Below, one piece after another: positions 39,628 to 50,374 of a stretch of 64,000 nucleotides of DNA (position 1 is its first letter; each line of letters opens with the position of its first letter). The notes beneath the pieces were generated by a model. That model did no database searches, was not told the origin of the DNA, and worked only from the letters and a program-made list of their open reading frames with translations. The translations under genes and the position numbers were made by a program. Origin of the DNA: Pantoea eucalypti (GTDB taxonomy: Bacteria; Pseudomonadota; Gammaproteobacteria; Enterobacterales; Enterobacteriaceae); the NCBI RefSeq assembly GCF_009646115.1, contig NZ_CP045720.1, positions 2,232,001-2,296,000 of the forward strand, in the 5' to 3' direction.

Positions 39628-40653
39628 TCAGGGTTGAACCGCTTTACCTTCAGTCTGTGAAACCGGATTCTCCGCGCTCGCAGAGGCACTCTCCAGCCCC
39701 GCAGGCAGCACGGTGTCACTCTGTACCGGCTCTCCACTGCTCACCAGCACAGGCATGCCTGAGCGGCGCGTTAAGCTGGCTTTAATCAGCGCGCTATCAC
39801 TCTTCTCACTTTTCATAAACTTCTTCAGGTCACCGGTGATCGCAATCGGCATGGTCTGGGGATCGTCTTTGTCGCTATGGGATAGCGGCTGGTGTACTTC
39901 CACGTAGCGTTTCCCATCCGGCTCCACGGCGTACTTCACCGGCTGATTGATGATCTGAACACGCGTGCCTTTTGGCGCCGCGTTAAACAGCGCTTCAATA
40001 TCCTCTGAGCGCAGGCGGATGCAGCCTGAACTGACGCGCATGCCGATGCCAAACTTCGCATTGGTGCCGTGGATCAGGTACTGGCCAGTGCCGCGCGCCA
40101 GACGCATGGCAAACTGTCCCATCGGGTTATCCGGTCCGGCCGGGACCACGCCGGGTAGCGTAATGCCCTCTTTGGCGTAACGCTTGCGGATGTTCGGAGT
40201 GGGCGTCCAGGTAGGATTCGGGATTTTCTGGCTGATTTGCGTCACCATGACGGGTGTTGCTGCGCCCAGTTGGCCAATGCCGATGGGATAGACGATGACT
40301 TTATCTTCCCCTTTGGGATAGTAGTAGAGGCGAAGCTCGGCGAGATTCACCACAATCCCTTCGCGCGGCGTATCGGGCAGGATCATCTGCAGCGGCACCG
40401 TCAGCTGGGTGCCCGCTTTGGGCAGCCAGGGATCGGTTCCGGGATTTGCCTCCAGCAGACCCAGCAGGCCGACCTGGTAACGGGACGCGATCGATTCCAG
40501 GGGTTGTTTATCATCGGGAACCTGTGTCAGGACGTTCTCGCCAATCAGGCGACTGTCAGGCGGTGGCAGCGGATATTCGGTGGCGAACGCGGGTGCAGAG
40601 AGCCCAAAACAGGTCAGCAGCAATGCACCGGCTAAACGTAAAGCAGGTTTCAT
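39628..40653 (-). CDS. ldtE: L,D-transpeptidase LdtE
   Basis: Periplasmic enzyme that forms 3-3 peptidoglycan cross-links. 341 residues; signal peptide MKPALRLAGALLLTCFGLSA followed by PAFATEY. A LysM domain (LTQVPDDKQPLESIASRYQV to GTQLTVP, about residues 40-90) precedes the YkuD domain, where HGTNAKFGIGMRVSSGCIRL carries the catalytic Cys. The C-terminal 40 residues are Ser/Ala-rich. Adjacent to lpp, the substrate of related enzymes. Its position next to sufE matches E. coli. Confidence 0.95.
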   Translation of the reverse strand: MKPALRLAGALLLTCFGLSAPAFATEYPLPPPDSRLIGENVLTQVPDDKQPLESIASRYQVGLLGLLEANPGTDPWLPKAGTQLTVPLQMILPDTPREGIVVNLAELRLYYYPKGEDKVIVYPIGIGQLGAATPVMVTQISQKIPNPTWTPTPNIRKRYAKEGITLPGVVPAGPDNPMGQFAMRLARGTGQYLIHGTNAKFGIGMRVSSGCIRLRSEDIEALFNAAPKGTRVQIINQPVKYAVEPDGKRYVEVHQPLSHSDKDDPQTMPIAITGDLKKFMKSEKSDSALIKASLTRRSGMPVLVSSGEPVQSDTVLPAGLESASASAENPVSQTEGKAVQP

Positions 40654-40708
40654 GCAATTTTCTCGTCAGATAAAAAACAGACGCCGGATGGCGTCTGTGG
40701 AGTGTAAC

Positions 40709-41128
40709 TTAGCTGAGGTTCTGAGCGGTATGGCGAATAGACCGAATCATCGCCTCCAGCCCCTGCGACCGGGTGGGCGTCAGGTGCTGCATCAGGGCCA
40801 GTTCGCCAAACCAGTGGCGCACATCCAGCGCCAGAATGTCGGCGGGCTGAAGGTTCTGATAAAGACTAAATACGATAGCAATCAGTCCTTTAACGATAGC
40901 GGCATCGCTGTCGCCTTCAAACGCAATCGAACCATCTTCCTGCGGGGTCATTCTGATCCACACCTGACTCTGACAACCCGAAATCACGTTTTCCGGCTGG
41001 TGTAAGGTTTCAGAAGATTCCGGAAGCTTTGAACCCAGTTCGATAATGTAGAGGTACTTCTCTTCCCAGTTGGCGCAACGATTAAAGTTGCGAACCAGTT
41101 TCTCTTTTTCAGGCAAAGTCGCCATCAC
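40709..41128 (-). CDS. sufE: Cysteine desulfuration protein SufE
   Basis: Accepts sulfane sulfur from SufS and passes it to the SufBCD scaffold. 139 residues; [15 protein letters not shown] has the acceptor Cys near residue 51. N-terminus is [16 protein letters not shown], with a second ATG three bases on. Last gene of sufABCDSE, 18 bp after the sufS stop. A weak GC stem follows with no clear terminator before ldtE. Confidence 0.96.
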   Translation of the reverse strand: MMATLPEKEKLVRNFNRCANWEEKYLYIIELGSKLPESSETLHQPENVISGCQSQVWIRMTPQEDGSIAFEGDSDAAIVKGLIAIVFSLYQNLQPADILALDVRHWFGELALMQHLTPTRSQGLEAMIRSIRHTAQNLS

Positions 41129-41146
41129 TCACTCCGTTAAAACTGT

Positions 41147-42373
41147 TCAGCCGCCCAGCAGACGATGAATGCGCGTCAGACCGGCAGCCAGACGATCCAC
41201 TTCCTCTTCACTGTTATAGAAGGTGAAGGAGGCACGGCACATCGCCGGAACATTGTAGTGCTGCATCAGCGGCATCGCACAGTGATGTCCGGTGCGAATC
41301 GCAATACCATATTGATCCAGGAAGCTGCCGACGTCGTAGGCGTGATGTTTACCCAGATTAAAGGCAATCACACCGGCACGTGACTGCGGGCCGTAAATCT
41401 GAATATCGGGTACGGTGCCCAGCTTATCGAGCGCGTAGTTCATCAGTGCAGTTTCACGCTGATGAATGGTGTCCAGCCCCAGCGCCTGTACATAGTCCAG
41501 TGCCGCACCAAAGCCGATGATACCGCCGGTATTCGGCGTACCCGCTTCAAAACGCCACGGCGCACTGTTCCAGGTGGTGCCGGTGGGCAGCATGACCTGA
41601 CCGATCATCGAACCGCCGCCTTCCCACGGTGGCATCTCATCCAGCAGCGCTTTGCGGCCGTAAAGAATCCCGACGCCGTTTGGACCATAGAGTTTATGGC
41701 TGGAGAAGACATAGAAGTCGCAGCCGATATCCTGCATGTCGACCTTGTCATGCATCACCGCCTGTGCGCCATCCACCAGCGTGACGACGCCGGCAGCTTT
41801 GGCCTGGGCTACGATCGCCTTAACCGGGTTAACGGTGCCGAGTACGTTTGAAACGTGCGTGACGGCCAGTAACCGGGTGCGGCTGTCAATCAGACCCGCC
41901 AGATGCTCCAGCGCCAGCTCACCATTGTCATTTAATGGCAGCACGCGCACTTCTGCGCCCGTACGCTGTGCCAGCATTTGCCAGGGAACGATATTGGCGT
42001 GATGCTCCATCTCGGTGATGATCAGGTTGTCGCCCGCCTGGAGGTTACTGCTACCCCAGGTGTTCGCCACCAGATTGATACCTTCGGTGGTGCCTTTGAC
42101 AAAGACGATCTCTTCCTGCGACTGCGCATTGATGAAACGGGCAGCCTGTTCGCGCACATTCTCCATGTCGCTGGTTGCCTGCTGGCTCAGCGTATGAATG
42201 CCGCGATGCACGGCCGCATAGCCATGCTGGTAGAAATGACTCTCGGCGTTAATCACCGAGAGTGGACGCTGTGCGCTGGCTGCACTGTCAAGATAGGCCA
42301 GCGGATGACCGTTGACCTCACGCTTCAGGATAGGAAAATCAGCCCTGATGCGTTCGAGATCGAAGTTCATCAT
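41147..42373 (-). CDS. sufS: Cysteine desulfurase SufS
   Basis: PLP enzyme converting cysteine to alanine and enzyme persulfide. 408 residues. [11 protein letters not shown] holds the PLP Lys; [17 protein letters not shown] holds the persulfide Cys near residue 366; [12 protein letters not shown] is the PLP-side loop. Start ATG at 42373 overlaps the sufD stop (ATGA); an ATG three bases later gives MNFDLERIR, equally plausible. Fifth gene of the suf operon. Confidence 0.97.
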   Translation of the reverse strand: MMNFDLERIRADFPILKREVNGHPLAYLDSAASAQRPLSVINAESHFYQHGYAAVHRGIHTLSQQATSDMENVREQAARFINAQSQEEIVFVKGTTEGINLVANTWGSSNLQAGDNLIITEMEHHANIVPWQMLAQRTGAEVRVLPLNDNGELALEHLAGLIDSRTRLLAVTHVSNVLGTVNPVKAIVAQAKAAGVVTLVDGAQAVMHDKVDMQDIGCDFYVFSSHKLYGPNGVGILYGRKALLDEMPPWEGGGSMIGQVMLPTGTTWNSAPWRFEAGTPNTGGIIGFGAALDYVQALGLDTIHQRETALMNYALDKLGTVPDIQIYGPQSRAGVIAFNLGKHHAYDVGSFLDQYGIAIRTGHHCAMPLMQHYNVPAMCRASFTFYNSEEEVDRLAAGLTRIHRLLGG

Positions 42374-43650
42374 ACGTCGCCTCCGGGAAAGCGTTCAGCA
42401 ATACGCTGCAGCACGGCCTGACGCATCACACTGTTTTCCAGCGTTTCTGTCAGTTCTGCGGCAAATGCATGAATGATCATGGTCTGCGCCGCATCCTGTT
42501 CAATACCGCGCGAACGCAGGTAGAACATCTGCTCATCATCGATGCGACCAATGGTGGCACCGTGACTGCATTTCACGTCATCCGCATAAATTTCCAGCTG
42601 CGGTTTGGTATCAACTTCAGAAAGTTTGCCCAGCAACAGGTTATTGTTGGTCATCTGCCCGTCGGTCTTCAGCGCATGCTGAGCCACTTTGATGTGACCA
42701 TTAAACACCGCACGGCCTTTATCACGCACGATGGTTTTATGCATCTGGCGGCTCATACAGTGGCCTTTATTGTGCTCCAGGTAGGTGCGGGTGTCCGCCA
42801 CTTCCTGTTTCACCGGCAGCACCAGGCTGTTAATCGCCAGCGTGGTATTTTCGCCGTTCAGCTGCGTACTGGTGTTGTGACGCGACAGGCCGGCACCCAG
42901 CAGGAAGCTGGTGCTGCTGACCTGGCCATCGTTACCAATAACCAGATCGTTGTGCGCGAAGTGGTAGCTGGCACTGCTTTCAAAGGCCAGCTTAGTGTGG
43001 GTCAGCTTTGCATTGTCGCCGACCGCAAAGGTAAAGCGCGTGCCAGTGAAATGGGCGCGCTCATCCAGGGAAACGTAGTGCTCAATGACTTCCGCTTCTG
43101 CACTCTCTTCAAGCTGCAGATGATGACGATAGTGAACCGTATTCATGCCCGTCTGCTGGCCGCTGGTGATATGCAGCAGGTAGATCGGACGCGCAGCGGA
43201 TTTACCGCGTGCCAGACGCAGGGTCGTCACCTCTTCCGCCAGACTTTCTGTCAGATGCAGGAAAATTTCCGGCTGAACCGCAGCGGGGAGCGGAGGACGC
43301 TCAGCGGCCATGCTGTGCTGAACCTCGAACAGTTCGACGTCGCGGCTGCTGAATTCAGGCTGAAACTGACCGTCAACATACACCAGACGGATCGCATCCA
43401 GCGGCAGTGCCAGCGCATCAACCTGTTCAGCGCTCAGGGTCTGAGGCGCATCGGGCAGCACAAACTGCTGAGACAGCAGCGTATCCAGCGGCGTGTACTT
43501 CCAGTTTTCATGCTTGCGGGTTGGCAGGCCAACGCGCATCAGTTGCTGCCAGTGCTGCTGAGCCTGCAGAGAACGCACGTCGCCGCGTGATTCAAACAGG
43601 TGATGCCACTGTTGCAGCACAGAATCACTCTTCGTCGGTAAGCCAGCCAT
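42370..43650 (-). CDS. sufD: Fe-S cluster assembly scaffold subunit SufD
   Basis: A 426-residue beta-helix subunit that pairs with SufB in the SufBC2D complex. Conserved regions are [40 protein letters not shown] with the His/Cys cluster-binding region near residue 355, and the [21 protein letters not shown]-terminus. It begins 26 bp inside the end of sufC and overlaps sufS, so the whole operon is translationally linked. Confidence 0.97.
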   Translation of the reverse strand: MAGLPTKSDSVLQQWHHLFESRGDVRSLQAQQHWQQLMRVGLPTRKHENWKYTPLDTLLSQQFVLPDAPQTLSAEQVDALALPLDAIRLVYVDGQFQPEFSSRDVELFEVQHSMAAERPPLPAAVQPEIFLHLTESLAEEVTTLRLARGKSAARPIYLLHITSGQQTGMNTVHYRHHLQLEESAEAEVIEHYVSLDERAHFTGTRFTFAVGDNAKLTHTKLAFESSASYHFAHNDLVIGNDGQVSSTSFLLGAGLSRHNTSTQLNGENTTLAINSLVLPVKQEVADTRTYLEHNKGHCMSRQMHKTIVRDKGRAVFNGHIKVAQHALKTDGQMTNNNLLLGKLSEVDTKPQLEIYADDVKCSHGATIGRIDDEQMFYLRSRGIEQDAAQTMIIHAFAAELTETLENSVMRQAVLQRIAERFPGGDV

Positions 43651-44371
43651 AACCTTGCTCCTCCAGCTGTTTCACCAGCGAGAAGTCGCCAGATTTCACG
43701 ATTTTGCCCTGATACAGCACATGAACGAAGTCTGGCTTGATGTAGTCCAGAATACGCTGGTAGTGCGTCACGATGATAAAGGCGCGCTTCTCGTCGCGCA
43801 GGCTGTTCACGCCATTCGCAACAATTTTCAGGGCATCAATATCCAGACCGGAGTCGGTCTCATCCAGGATGCAGAGTTCCGGCTCCAGCGCCGCCATCTG
43901 CAGAATATCGTTACGCTTCTTCTCACCACCGGAGAAGCCGACGTTAACTGAACGGGTCAGCAAATCTTCCGGCATCTTCAGCAGCTGAATTTTCTCTTCA
44001 ATGAAGTCCTGGAAATCGAAGCGATCCAGCTCTTCCTGCTGACGATATTTGCGCACCGCGTTGACCGAGGTTTGCAGGAAAAACTGGTTGCTGACGCCTG
44101 GAATTTCGACCGGATACTGGAAGGCCATAAAGATACCTTCACCGGCACGCTCTTCAGGCGCCAGTTCCAGCAAATCTTTGCCTTTGAAGGTCACCGAACC
44201 GCCCGTGACTTCATAATCTTCGCGGCCTGCCAGCGTAGCCGACAGCGTACTTTTACCTGAGCCGTTCGGGCCCATGATGGCATGCACTTCGCCTGGTTTA
44301 ATTTCGAGATTCAGGCCACGCAGAATGGCTTTATCTTCAACACTGACCTGCAAATCTTTAATGCTTAACAT
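43625..44371 (-). CDS. sufC: Fe-S cluster assembly ATPase SufC
   Basis: A 248-residue ABC-type ATPase that drives conformational change of SufBD. Walker A GPNGSGKS near residue 35, Q-loop, signature VGFSGGEKKRND and Walker B LCILDETDSGLD are visible. It lacks membrane segments, as normal for SufC. Start ATG at 44371, 42 bp after the sufB stop. Third gene of the operon. Confidence 0.98.
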   Translation of the reverse strand: MLSIKDLQVSVEDKAILRGLNLEIKPGEVHAIMGPNGSGKSTLSATLAGREDYEVTGGSVTFKGKDLLELAPEERAGEGIFMAFQYPVEIPGVSNQFFLQTSVNAVRKYRQQEELDRFDFQDFIEEKIQLLKMPEDLLTRSVNVGFSGGEKKRNDILQMAALEPELCILDETDSGLDIDALKIVANGVNSLRDEKRAFIIVTHYQRILDYIKPDFVHVLYQGKIVKSGDFSLVKQLEEQGYGWLTDEE

Positions 44372-44413
44372 TCTTATTCCTTCACATTGCTTCCGGCAAG
44401 GCGTGTGACGGCA

Positions 44414-45907
<1,494 letters not shown>

Positions 45908-45914
45908 ATTTCAC

Positions 45915-46289
45915 TTACTCGACGCCAAAGCTTTCACCGCACCCGCAGGCGTGCTGAGCTTTAGGGTTATTGAATTTAAAAATCTGATTCAGGCCTTCGC
46001 GAACGTAATCCAGCTCGGTGCCATCAACGAATGGCATCGCCTGAAGCGGCACAAACAGCGTTGCGCCGTGGAATGAGAACTGCAAATCGTCTTCGACAGG
46101 CTCTTTAACCAGATCCATGACGTAGCCAAACCCGGCGCAACCGGATTGTTTCACGCCAAGCCGCAGACCCTTGACTTCAGGATCCTGAGCCGCCAGATTG
46201 AGAATTTGTTGTGCTGCGGTTTCAGTCAGCGTCAACCCTTTCCAGACAAAATCGTCGGGTGAGAAAGAGTCTGTATTAACGGATGCCAT
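45915..46289 (-). CDS. sufA: A-type Fe-S carrier SufA
   Basis: A 124-residue cluster carrier with the three conserved Cys: KQSGCAGFGYVMD near residue 50 and the C-terminal CGCGESFGVE. First gene of sufABCDSE. AGAGG lies 8 bp before the ATG. The operon serves under iron limitation and oxidative stress. Upstream on the minus strand, TTGAAG-16-TACCAT is a plausible promoter (+ strand positions 46332-46359). Confidence 0.96.
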   Translation of the reverse strand: MASVNTDSFSPDDFVWKGLTLTETAAQQILNLAAQDPEVKGLRLGVKQSGCAGFGYVMDLVKEPVEDDLQFSFHGATLFVPLQAMPFVDGTELDYVREGLNQIFKFNNPKAQHACGCGESFGVE

Positions 46290-46618
46290 GTTGATACCTC
46301 TTGAGTCCGGACCTTTTCAGGCTATCCCCCTATGGTAGTGATCTGTACAATCACTTCAACCTCTTGTTTTGCAGGGATAATCATCTAGTGCTGTTTTATC
46401 TGCTTATTTATTAAGCATAGCTGCTCCCGCTCACCCTGCGGTAAGAGAATCAGCGTCAATAAGCGGGTGATAACCTATTAATAAATCACTCTTTTTAAAA
46501 AAACCATTTTTGATCAAAGTGCTTATTGATAGGTTACGCCTTTCTTTGATGTAAACAGATTGTTATTTCCGATTATACCGACAGGCAGGATAAATCGATA
46601 AATTTTTCTGCTCACCCG

Positions 46619-46646
46619 TTGCAATCACGGCCGGGATGAATATGAT
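46619..46646 (+). promoter_or_regulatory. Promoter of the Fur-box gene
   Basis: TTGCAA (46619-46624), 16-bp spacer, TATGAT (46641-46646). The -10 is inside the Fur box, so Fur binding would block the polymerase. Confidence 0.6.
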
Positions 46647-46658
46647 AATTATTATCAT
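46638..46658. promoter_or_regulatory. Fur box
   Basis: GAATATGATAATTATTATC matches the 19-bp Fur consensus at 16 of 19 positions; within it ATGATAATTATTATCAT is a perfect 17-bp palindrome (46642-46658). It overlaps the -10 and start region of the gene to its right. Confidence 0.88.
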
Positions 46659-46677
46659 TAACATTCAGGGCGACGCG

Positions 46678-47082
46678 ATGACCCTTTCTGTCTCAGCCTG
46701 GCTGCAGCATAAAATCGACGAATACCAGTTTTCGATGCGGGATATCACCATCGACTTTTATATGGCACAGGCAAAACTTGACCGGGCCGACTGCACGATC
46801 CATCAGCTACGTCAGTTCAATGATGCCTGTCAGGATATGGCAGAAATCTGCCAGATGAACGGTGACGATCAGAGTTACCTGCACGCCATGGGTAAACTGC
46901 ATCACCGACTGCTGCAGGAGATGGGAAACAACGATCGCGATCGCCTGTTTCGCCTTCAGGCTTATCAACTGGCGCGATTGTCCCTGACCCGACTCTGCCA
47001 TCAACTGGCCATGGTCGGAGAATGGAACAAAGCCACCGTGCTGCAAAGTGACTTTATGCGTCACGCAGGCTGGATATTCTAA
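46678..47082 (+). CDS. Fur-controlled protein of unknown function, 134 residues
   Basis: Starts MTLSVSAWLQHKIDEYQFSM with AGGG 7 bp upstream, and is predicted all-helical, without signal peptide or membrane segment. Notable features are the repeated Cys/His-containing stretches RADCTIHQLRQFND, DACQDMAEICQMN and LCHQLAMVGEWN, and the C-terminal HAGWIF. An upstream frame from 46636 would translate through the Fur box and is rejected. I recognise no family. It is divergent from suf, with a clear Fur box over its promoter, so a role in iron starvation is inferred from control, not from sequence. It is convergent with ydiJ. Confidence 0.82.
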   Translation: MTLSVSAWLQHKIDEYQFSMRDITIDFYMAQAKLDRADCTIHQLRQFNDACQDMAEICQMNGDDQSYLHAMGKLHHRLLQEMGNNDRDRLFRLQAYQLARLSLTRLCHQLAMVGEWNKATVLQSDFMRHAGWIF

Positions 47083-47115
47083 TCCAGCCACGGCGTGACG
47101 TCGCGCACAATTTTT

Positions 47116-50100
47116 TTACATTATCTCTAACAATGCCTGAAGCGGATGGCGCATGCCATTGCCTTCTACACGCTTGACCTGACTACGGCATGAATAACCC
47201 GTGGCCAGGCAGCGCTGACGAGGCAGTCGCTGAAGCTGTGGATGCCAGGAGAGTGCATAGATTCCCAGCGAATTTTCGAGGTTTTTACTTTCGTGGCCGT
47301 AGGTGCCCGCCATGCCGCAGCAGCCGACATTGATGTTTTCCAGCTTTGCACCAAACCGGGCAAAGATCCCCTGCCACTCATTCGGTGTGGAGGGCTGCGC
47401 GGTCACCTCAGTGCAGTGCGCGAAGAGATACCAGGATTCCCCGCCTGTTGCCTGCACGTCACGTTCTGACAGCGCACGCGCTAACCACTCATGCACCAGC
47501 AATACGCTGAAGTCGCCGCGCGACTCACCCAGCGTCTGACGATACTCATCGCGATAGCAGAGCACGGTAGCGGGATCCACACCCACCATAGGCAGTTCCA
47601 GTTTTGCTACCCGATTAAGAAAATCGGCGGTGCGAGCTGCCGTGCGTGCAAAACGCTGCAGGAAACCTTTCACATGCTGCGCTTTGCCGTTAGGCAAGAA
47701 TGGCAGCAGTACCGGACGGTAGCCCAGCTTCTCAATCAGCCTGACAAAATCATTTACCAACTGGGCTTCATAAAAGCTGGTAAACGGATCCTGCACCACC
47801 AGCACACAGTTAGCGCGATCGGCAGCTGGCAACGCTTCCAGCTGTTCCAGCGTCATGTTCATGGCGGGATGACCGCTGAGCTGCTGTTTCAGATTTGGCG
47901 CCGAGAGCAGAGGCAGATCAACCATGCCGATATGCGTTTTACTTAACTCTTTCACCCAGGGCTGACGCAGGAAGAAATTGAACACCTTCGGCGCTTTCGC
48001 CATCAGTGGTGCATAGCTTTCAACCGCCGCCACCAGATGATCGCTGACCGGACGCAGATAGCGGGTGTGGTAAAGCTGGAGGAAGCGCGAACGGAACGCG
48101 GGTACGTCAATTTTGATCGGACACTGGGTCGAGCAGGCCTTACAGGCCAGGCAGCCCGACATCGCCTCCTTTACCTCGTGAGAGAAGTCATACTCCCCTT
48201 TGCTGGCGTGCCAGCTGTTGCGTGTGCGGGTAATCAAGCCGCGCAGCGACAGCGTGTTTTCCGGCAGCTGCTTTTCCAGTACAAGGGGATCGACACCCTG
48301 TTCAGCCAGCAGCCGCAGCCATTCCCGCGTCAGCGTCGCCCGTCCCTTAGGAGAGTGAATGCGGTTGCGGGTAATCTTCATGGAAGGACACATCGGGCTG
48401 CGAACATCAAAGTTAAAACACAAGCCGTTGCCGTTACACTCCATCGCCCCACGCCATTCATCGCGCACCGTGACCGGAATCTGCCGATCAAAGGTGCCGC
48501 GCTTCACTGCATCCACCTGCATCATCTCGTCGTTACGGTTAAAGGGCGTGCAGATTTTGCCTGGGTTAAGACGGTTTAACGGGTCAAAGGCGGCTTTGAT
48601 GCGGCGCAGTTCGTTAAACAGCGTCTCGCCAAAGAATGCCGGACTATACTGGGCGCGGAAACCTTTGCCATGTTCGCCCCACAGCAGGCCGCCGTAGCGC
48701 GCAGTCAGTGCCACCACATCGTCGGAGATCTGTTTCATCATCATCTCCTGCTGCGGATCGCACATATCCAGCGCAGGACGCACGTGCAGGACGCCTGCAT
48801 CGACGTGACCAAACATGCCGTAACTCAAACCGTGGCTATCAAGCAGGGCGCGAAATTCGACAATATAGTCCGCCAGTTTTTCCGGCGGAACGGCAGTGTC
48901 TTCCACAAACGGAATCGGCTTAGCGCGGCCTTTGGCATTCCCCAGCAGACCCACCGCTTTTTTACGCATGTTATAAATGCGCTCAATGCCATCCAGATCG
49001 TTACAGAACTGATAGCCAATGACGCCTCCCTGCTGCTGCGCCATCAGCGCGTCAAGGCGGGCGCAAAGTTGTTCAATCTGCTGATCGATCAGCGCTGCGT
49101 TGTCACCGGCGAATTCAACAATATTGAGACCCAGCATCGCTTTGTCGGGTACGTCAGTAATTAATTCACTCACCGAGTGCCAGACGATATCTTCACGTGC
49201 CAGATTCAGTACTTTAGAGTCAACAGTCTCGACTGAGAGCGCCTGCGCTTCCACCATCAATGGCGCGTTGCGCAGGGCCGAGTCAAAAGAGTCATATTTA
49301 ATGTTCACCAGCCGCCGCACTTTTGGCAGCGGGGTGATATCGAGCCGCGCTTCGGTGATAAAGGCCAGCGTTCCTTCAGCGCCGCACAACAGGCGTGTCA
49401 GGTCAAAGGTCTGCATATCGTCACTGAAAACGTGGCGCAGATCATAGCCGGTCAGGAACCGATTCAGCTTTGGAAACTTTTCCAGAATCAGCGCACGATG
49501 CTCGCGGCAACGCGTCAGCACCTGCTGATAGATCCGCCCTTCCGGGGTGGCCGTCTGTGCCAGTGTTTCTGCCAGCGCCGTCGCCATGGGCCGCGTATCA
49601 AGCATATCGCCGCCCAGCAACACAGCCCGCAAGCCCAGAACGTGATCCGACGTTTTGCCGTAAACCAGCGAGCCCTGACCAGACGCATCGGTATTGATCA
49701 TTCCGCCCAGTGTCGCACGGTTACTGGTCGATAATTCTGGCGAGAAGAAAAAGCCAAATGGTTTCAGCCAGGCATTCAGCTGATCTTTAATCACCCCGGC
49801 TTCAACCCGAACCCAGCCCTCATCCGTATTAATCTCCAGGATGCGGTTCATGTAGCGCGACATATCCACCACGATCCCCTGATTCAGCGACTGCCCGTTG
49901 GTGCCAGTGCCGCCGCCACGTGGGGTAAAGACCAGACTGGCAAAGCGCGCTTCGCCGGCCACGCGGGCGAGCAGTGCAACATCGGCGGTTGAACGTGGAA
50001 AGAGCGCCGCGTCGGGCAGCAACTGATAGATGCTGTTATCGGTAGAGAGTGAAAGACGATCGGCATAGCTGGTTGCCATGTCACCGGTAAAACCCTGCTC

Positions 50101-50169
50101 TTTCAGTGACTCAAGGAACGTCAGCACCAGTTGAACGAGGCCCGGCGCCTGCGAAATCTGTGGGATCAT
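47116..50169 (-). CDS. ydiJ: FAD/Fe-S oxidoreductase YdiJ (D-2-hydroxyglutarate dehydrogenase type)
   Basis: A 1017-residue fusion: an N-terminal FAD-binding domain (PRGGGTGTNGQSL near residue 85; FAD-linked oxidase C-domain about 220-530), then a ferredoxin-like domain with CLACKACSTQCPI near 665, and a C-terminal CCG domain with NVGCCGMAGTYGH near 960. E. coli YdiJ has the same length and acts as a D-2-hydroxyglutarate dehydrogenase. A further Cys-containing stretch is GLCFNFDVRSPMCPSMKI. Starts MIPQISQAPGLVQ. Adjacent to suf in E. coli, where Fe-S supply and this enzyme go together. Confidence 0.95.
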   Translation of the reverse strand: MIPQISQAPGLVQLVLTFLESLKEQGFTGDMATSYADRLSLSTDNSIYQLLPDAALFPRSTADVALLARVAGEARFASLVFTPRGGGTGTNGQSLNQGIVVDMSRYMNRILEINTDEGWVRVEAGVIKDQLNAWLKPFGFFFSPELSTSNRATLGGMINTDASGQGSLVYGKTSDHVLGLRAVLLGGDMLDTRPMATALAETLAQTATPEGRIYQQVLTRCREHRALILEKFPKLNRFLTGYDLRHVFSDDMQTFDLTRLLCGAEGTLAFITEARLDITPLPKVRRLVNIKYDSFDSALRNAPLMVEAQALSVETVDSKVLNLAREDIVWHSVSELITDVPDKAMLGLNIVEFAGDNAALIDQQIEQLCARLDALMAQQQGGVIGYQFCNDLDGIERIYNMRKKAVGLLGNAKGRAKPIPFVEDTAVPPEKLADYIVEFRALLDSHGLSYGMFGHVDAGVLHVRPALDMCDPQQEMMMKQISDDVVALTARYGGLLWGEHGKGFRAQYSPAFFGETLFNELRRIKAAFDPLNRLNPGKICTPFNRNDEMMQVDAVKRGTFDRQIPVTVRDEWRGAMECNGNGLCFNFDVRSPMCPSMKITRNRIHSPKGRATLTREWLRLLAEQGVDPLVLEKQLPENTLSLRGLITRTRNSWHASKGEYDFSHEVKEAMSGCLACKACSTQCPIKIDVPAFRSRFLQLYHTRYLRPVSDHLVAAVESYAPLMAKAPKVFNFFLRQPWVKELSKTHIGMVDLPLLSAPNLKQQLSGHPAMNMTLEQLEALPAADRANCVLVVQDPFTSFYEAQLVNDFVRLIEKLGYRPVLLPFLPNGKAQHVKGFLQRFARTAARTADFLNRVAKLELPMVGVDPATVLCYRDEYRQTLGESRGDFSVLLVHEWLARALSERDVQATGGESWYLFAHCTEVTAQPSTPNEWQGIFARFGAKLENINVGCCGMAGTYGHESKNLENSLGIYALSWHPQLQRLPRQRCLATGYSCRSQVKRVEGNGMRHPLQALLEIM

Positions 50170-50374
50170 GATTGTCTGACCGAAGGTGTTGTAAACGTTT
50201 GCGTTTATACGTTAGCGATTTCTCGTTTTATCATATTTTTCCTGCGTCTGCCCTTTTTTCAGAAAAGGCAAAAACCTTTCACCACGACGCTGTTTAATCC
50301 CTGGCAAATAGATCATGATAAAAACAGGCATCCGAATGCCCGAAAATGAAGGATTAAGACGAGGTTATGAGTCA

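Larger units (their letters stand above)
46290..46677. other. Divergent control region between suf and the Fur-box gene
   Basis: About 388 bp, AT-rich. From left to right: the presumed suf promoter (46332-46359) with a dyad AGTGAT, 7 nt, ATCACT in its spacer; a pair of arms TAACCTATTAATAA (46471-46484) and TTATTGATAGGTTA (46523-46536), complementary at 13 of 14 positions; a TCAATAAGC copy at 46456; and the Fur-box promoter of the gene on the right. E. coli ydiH and menI, normally here, are missing. Confidence 0.6.

Noticed and set aside
42469..43590. 373-codon frame opposite sufD
   Set aside because: Antisense to a well-conserved gene; no similarity to any known protein, no ribosome site.
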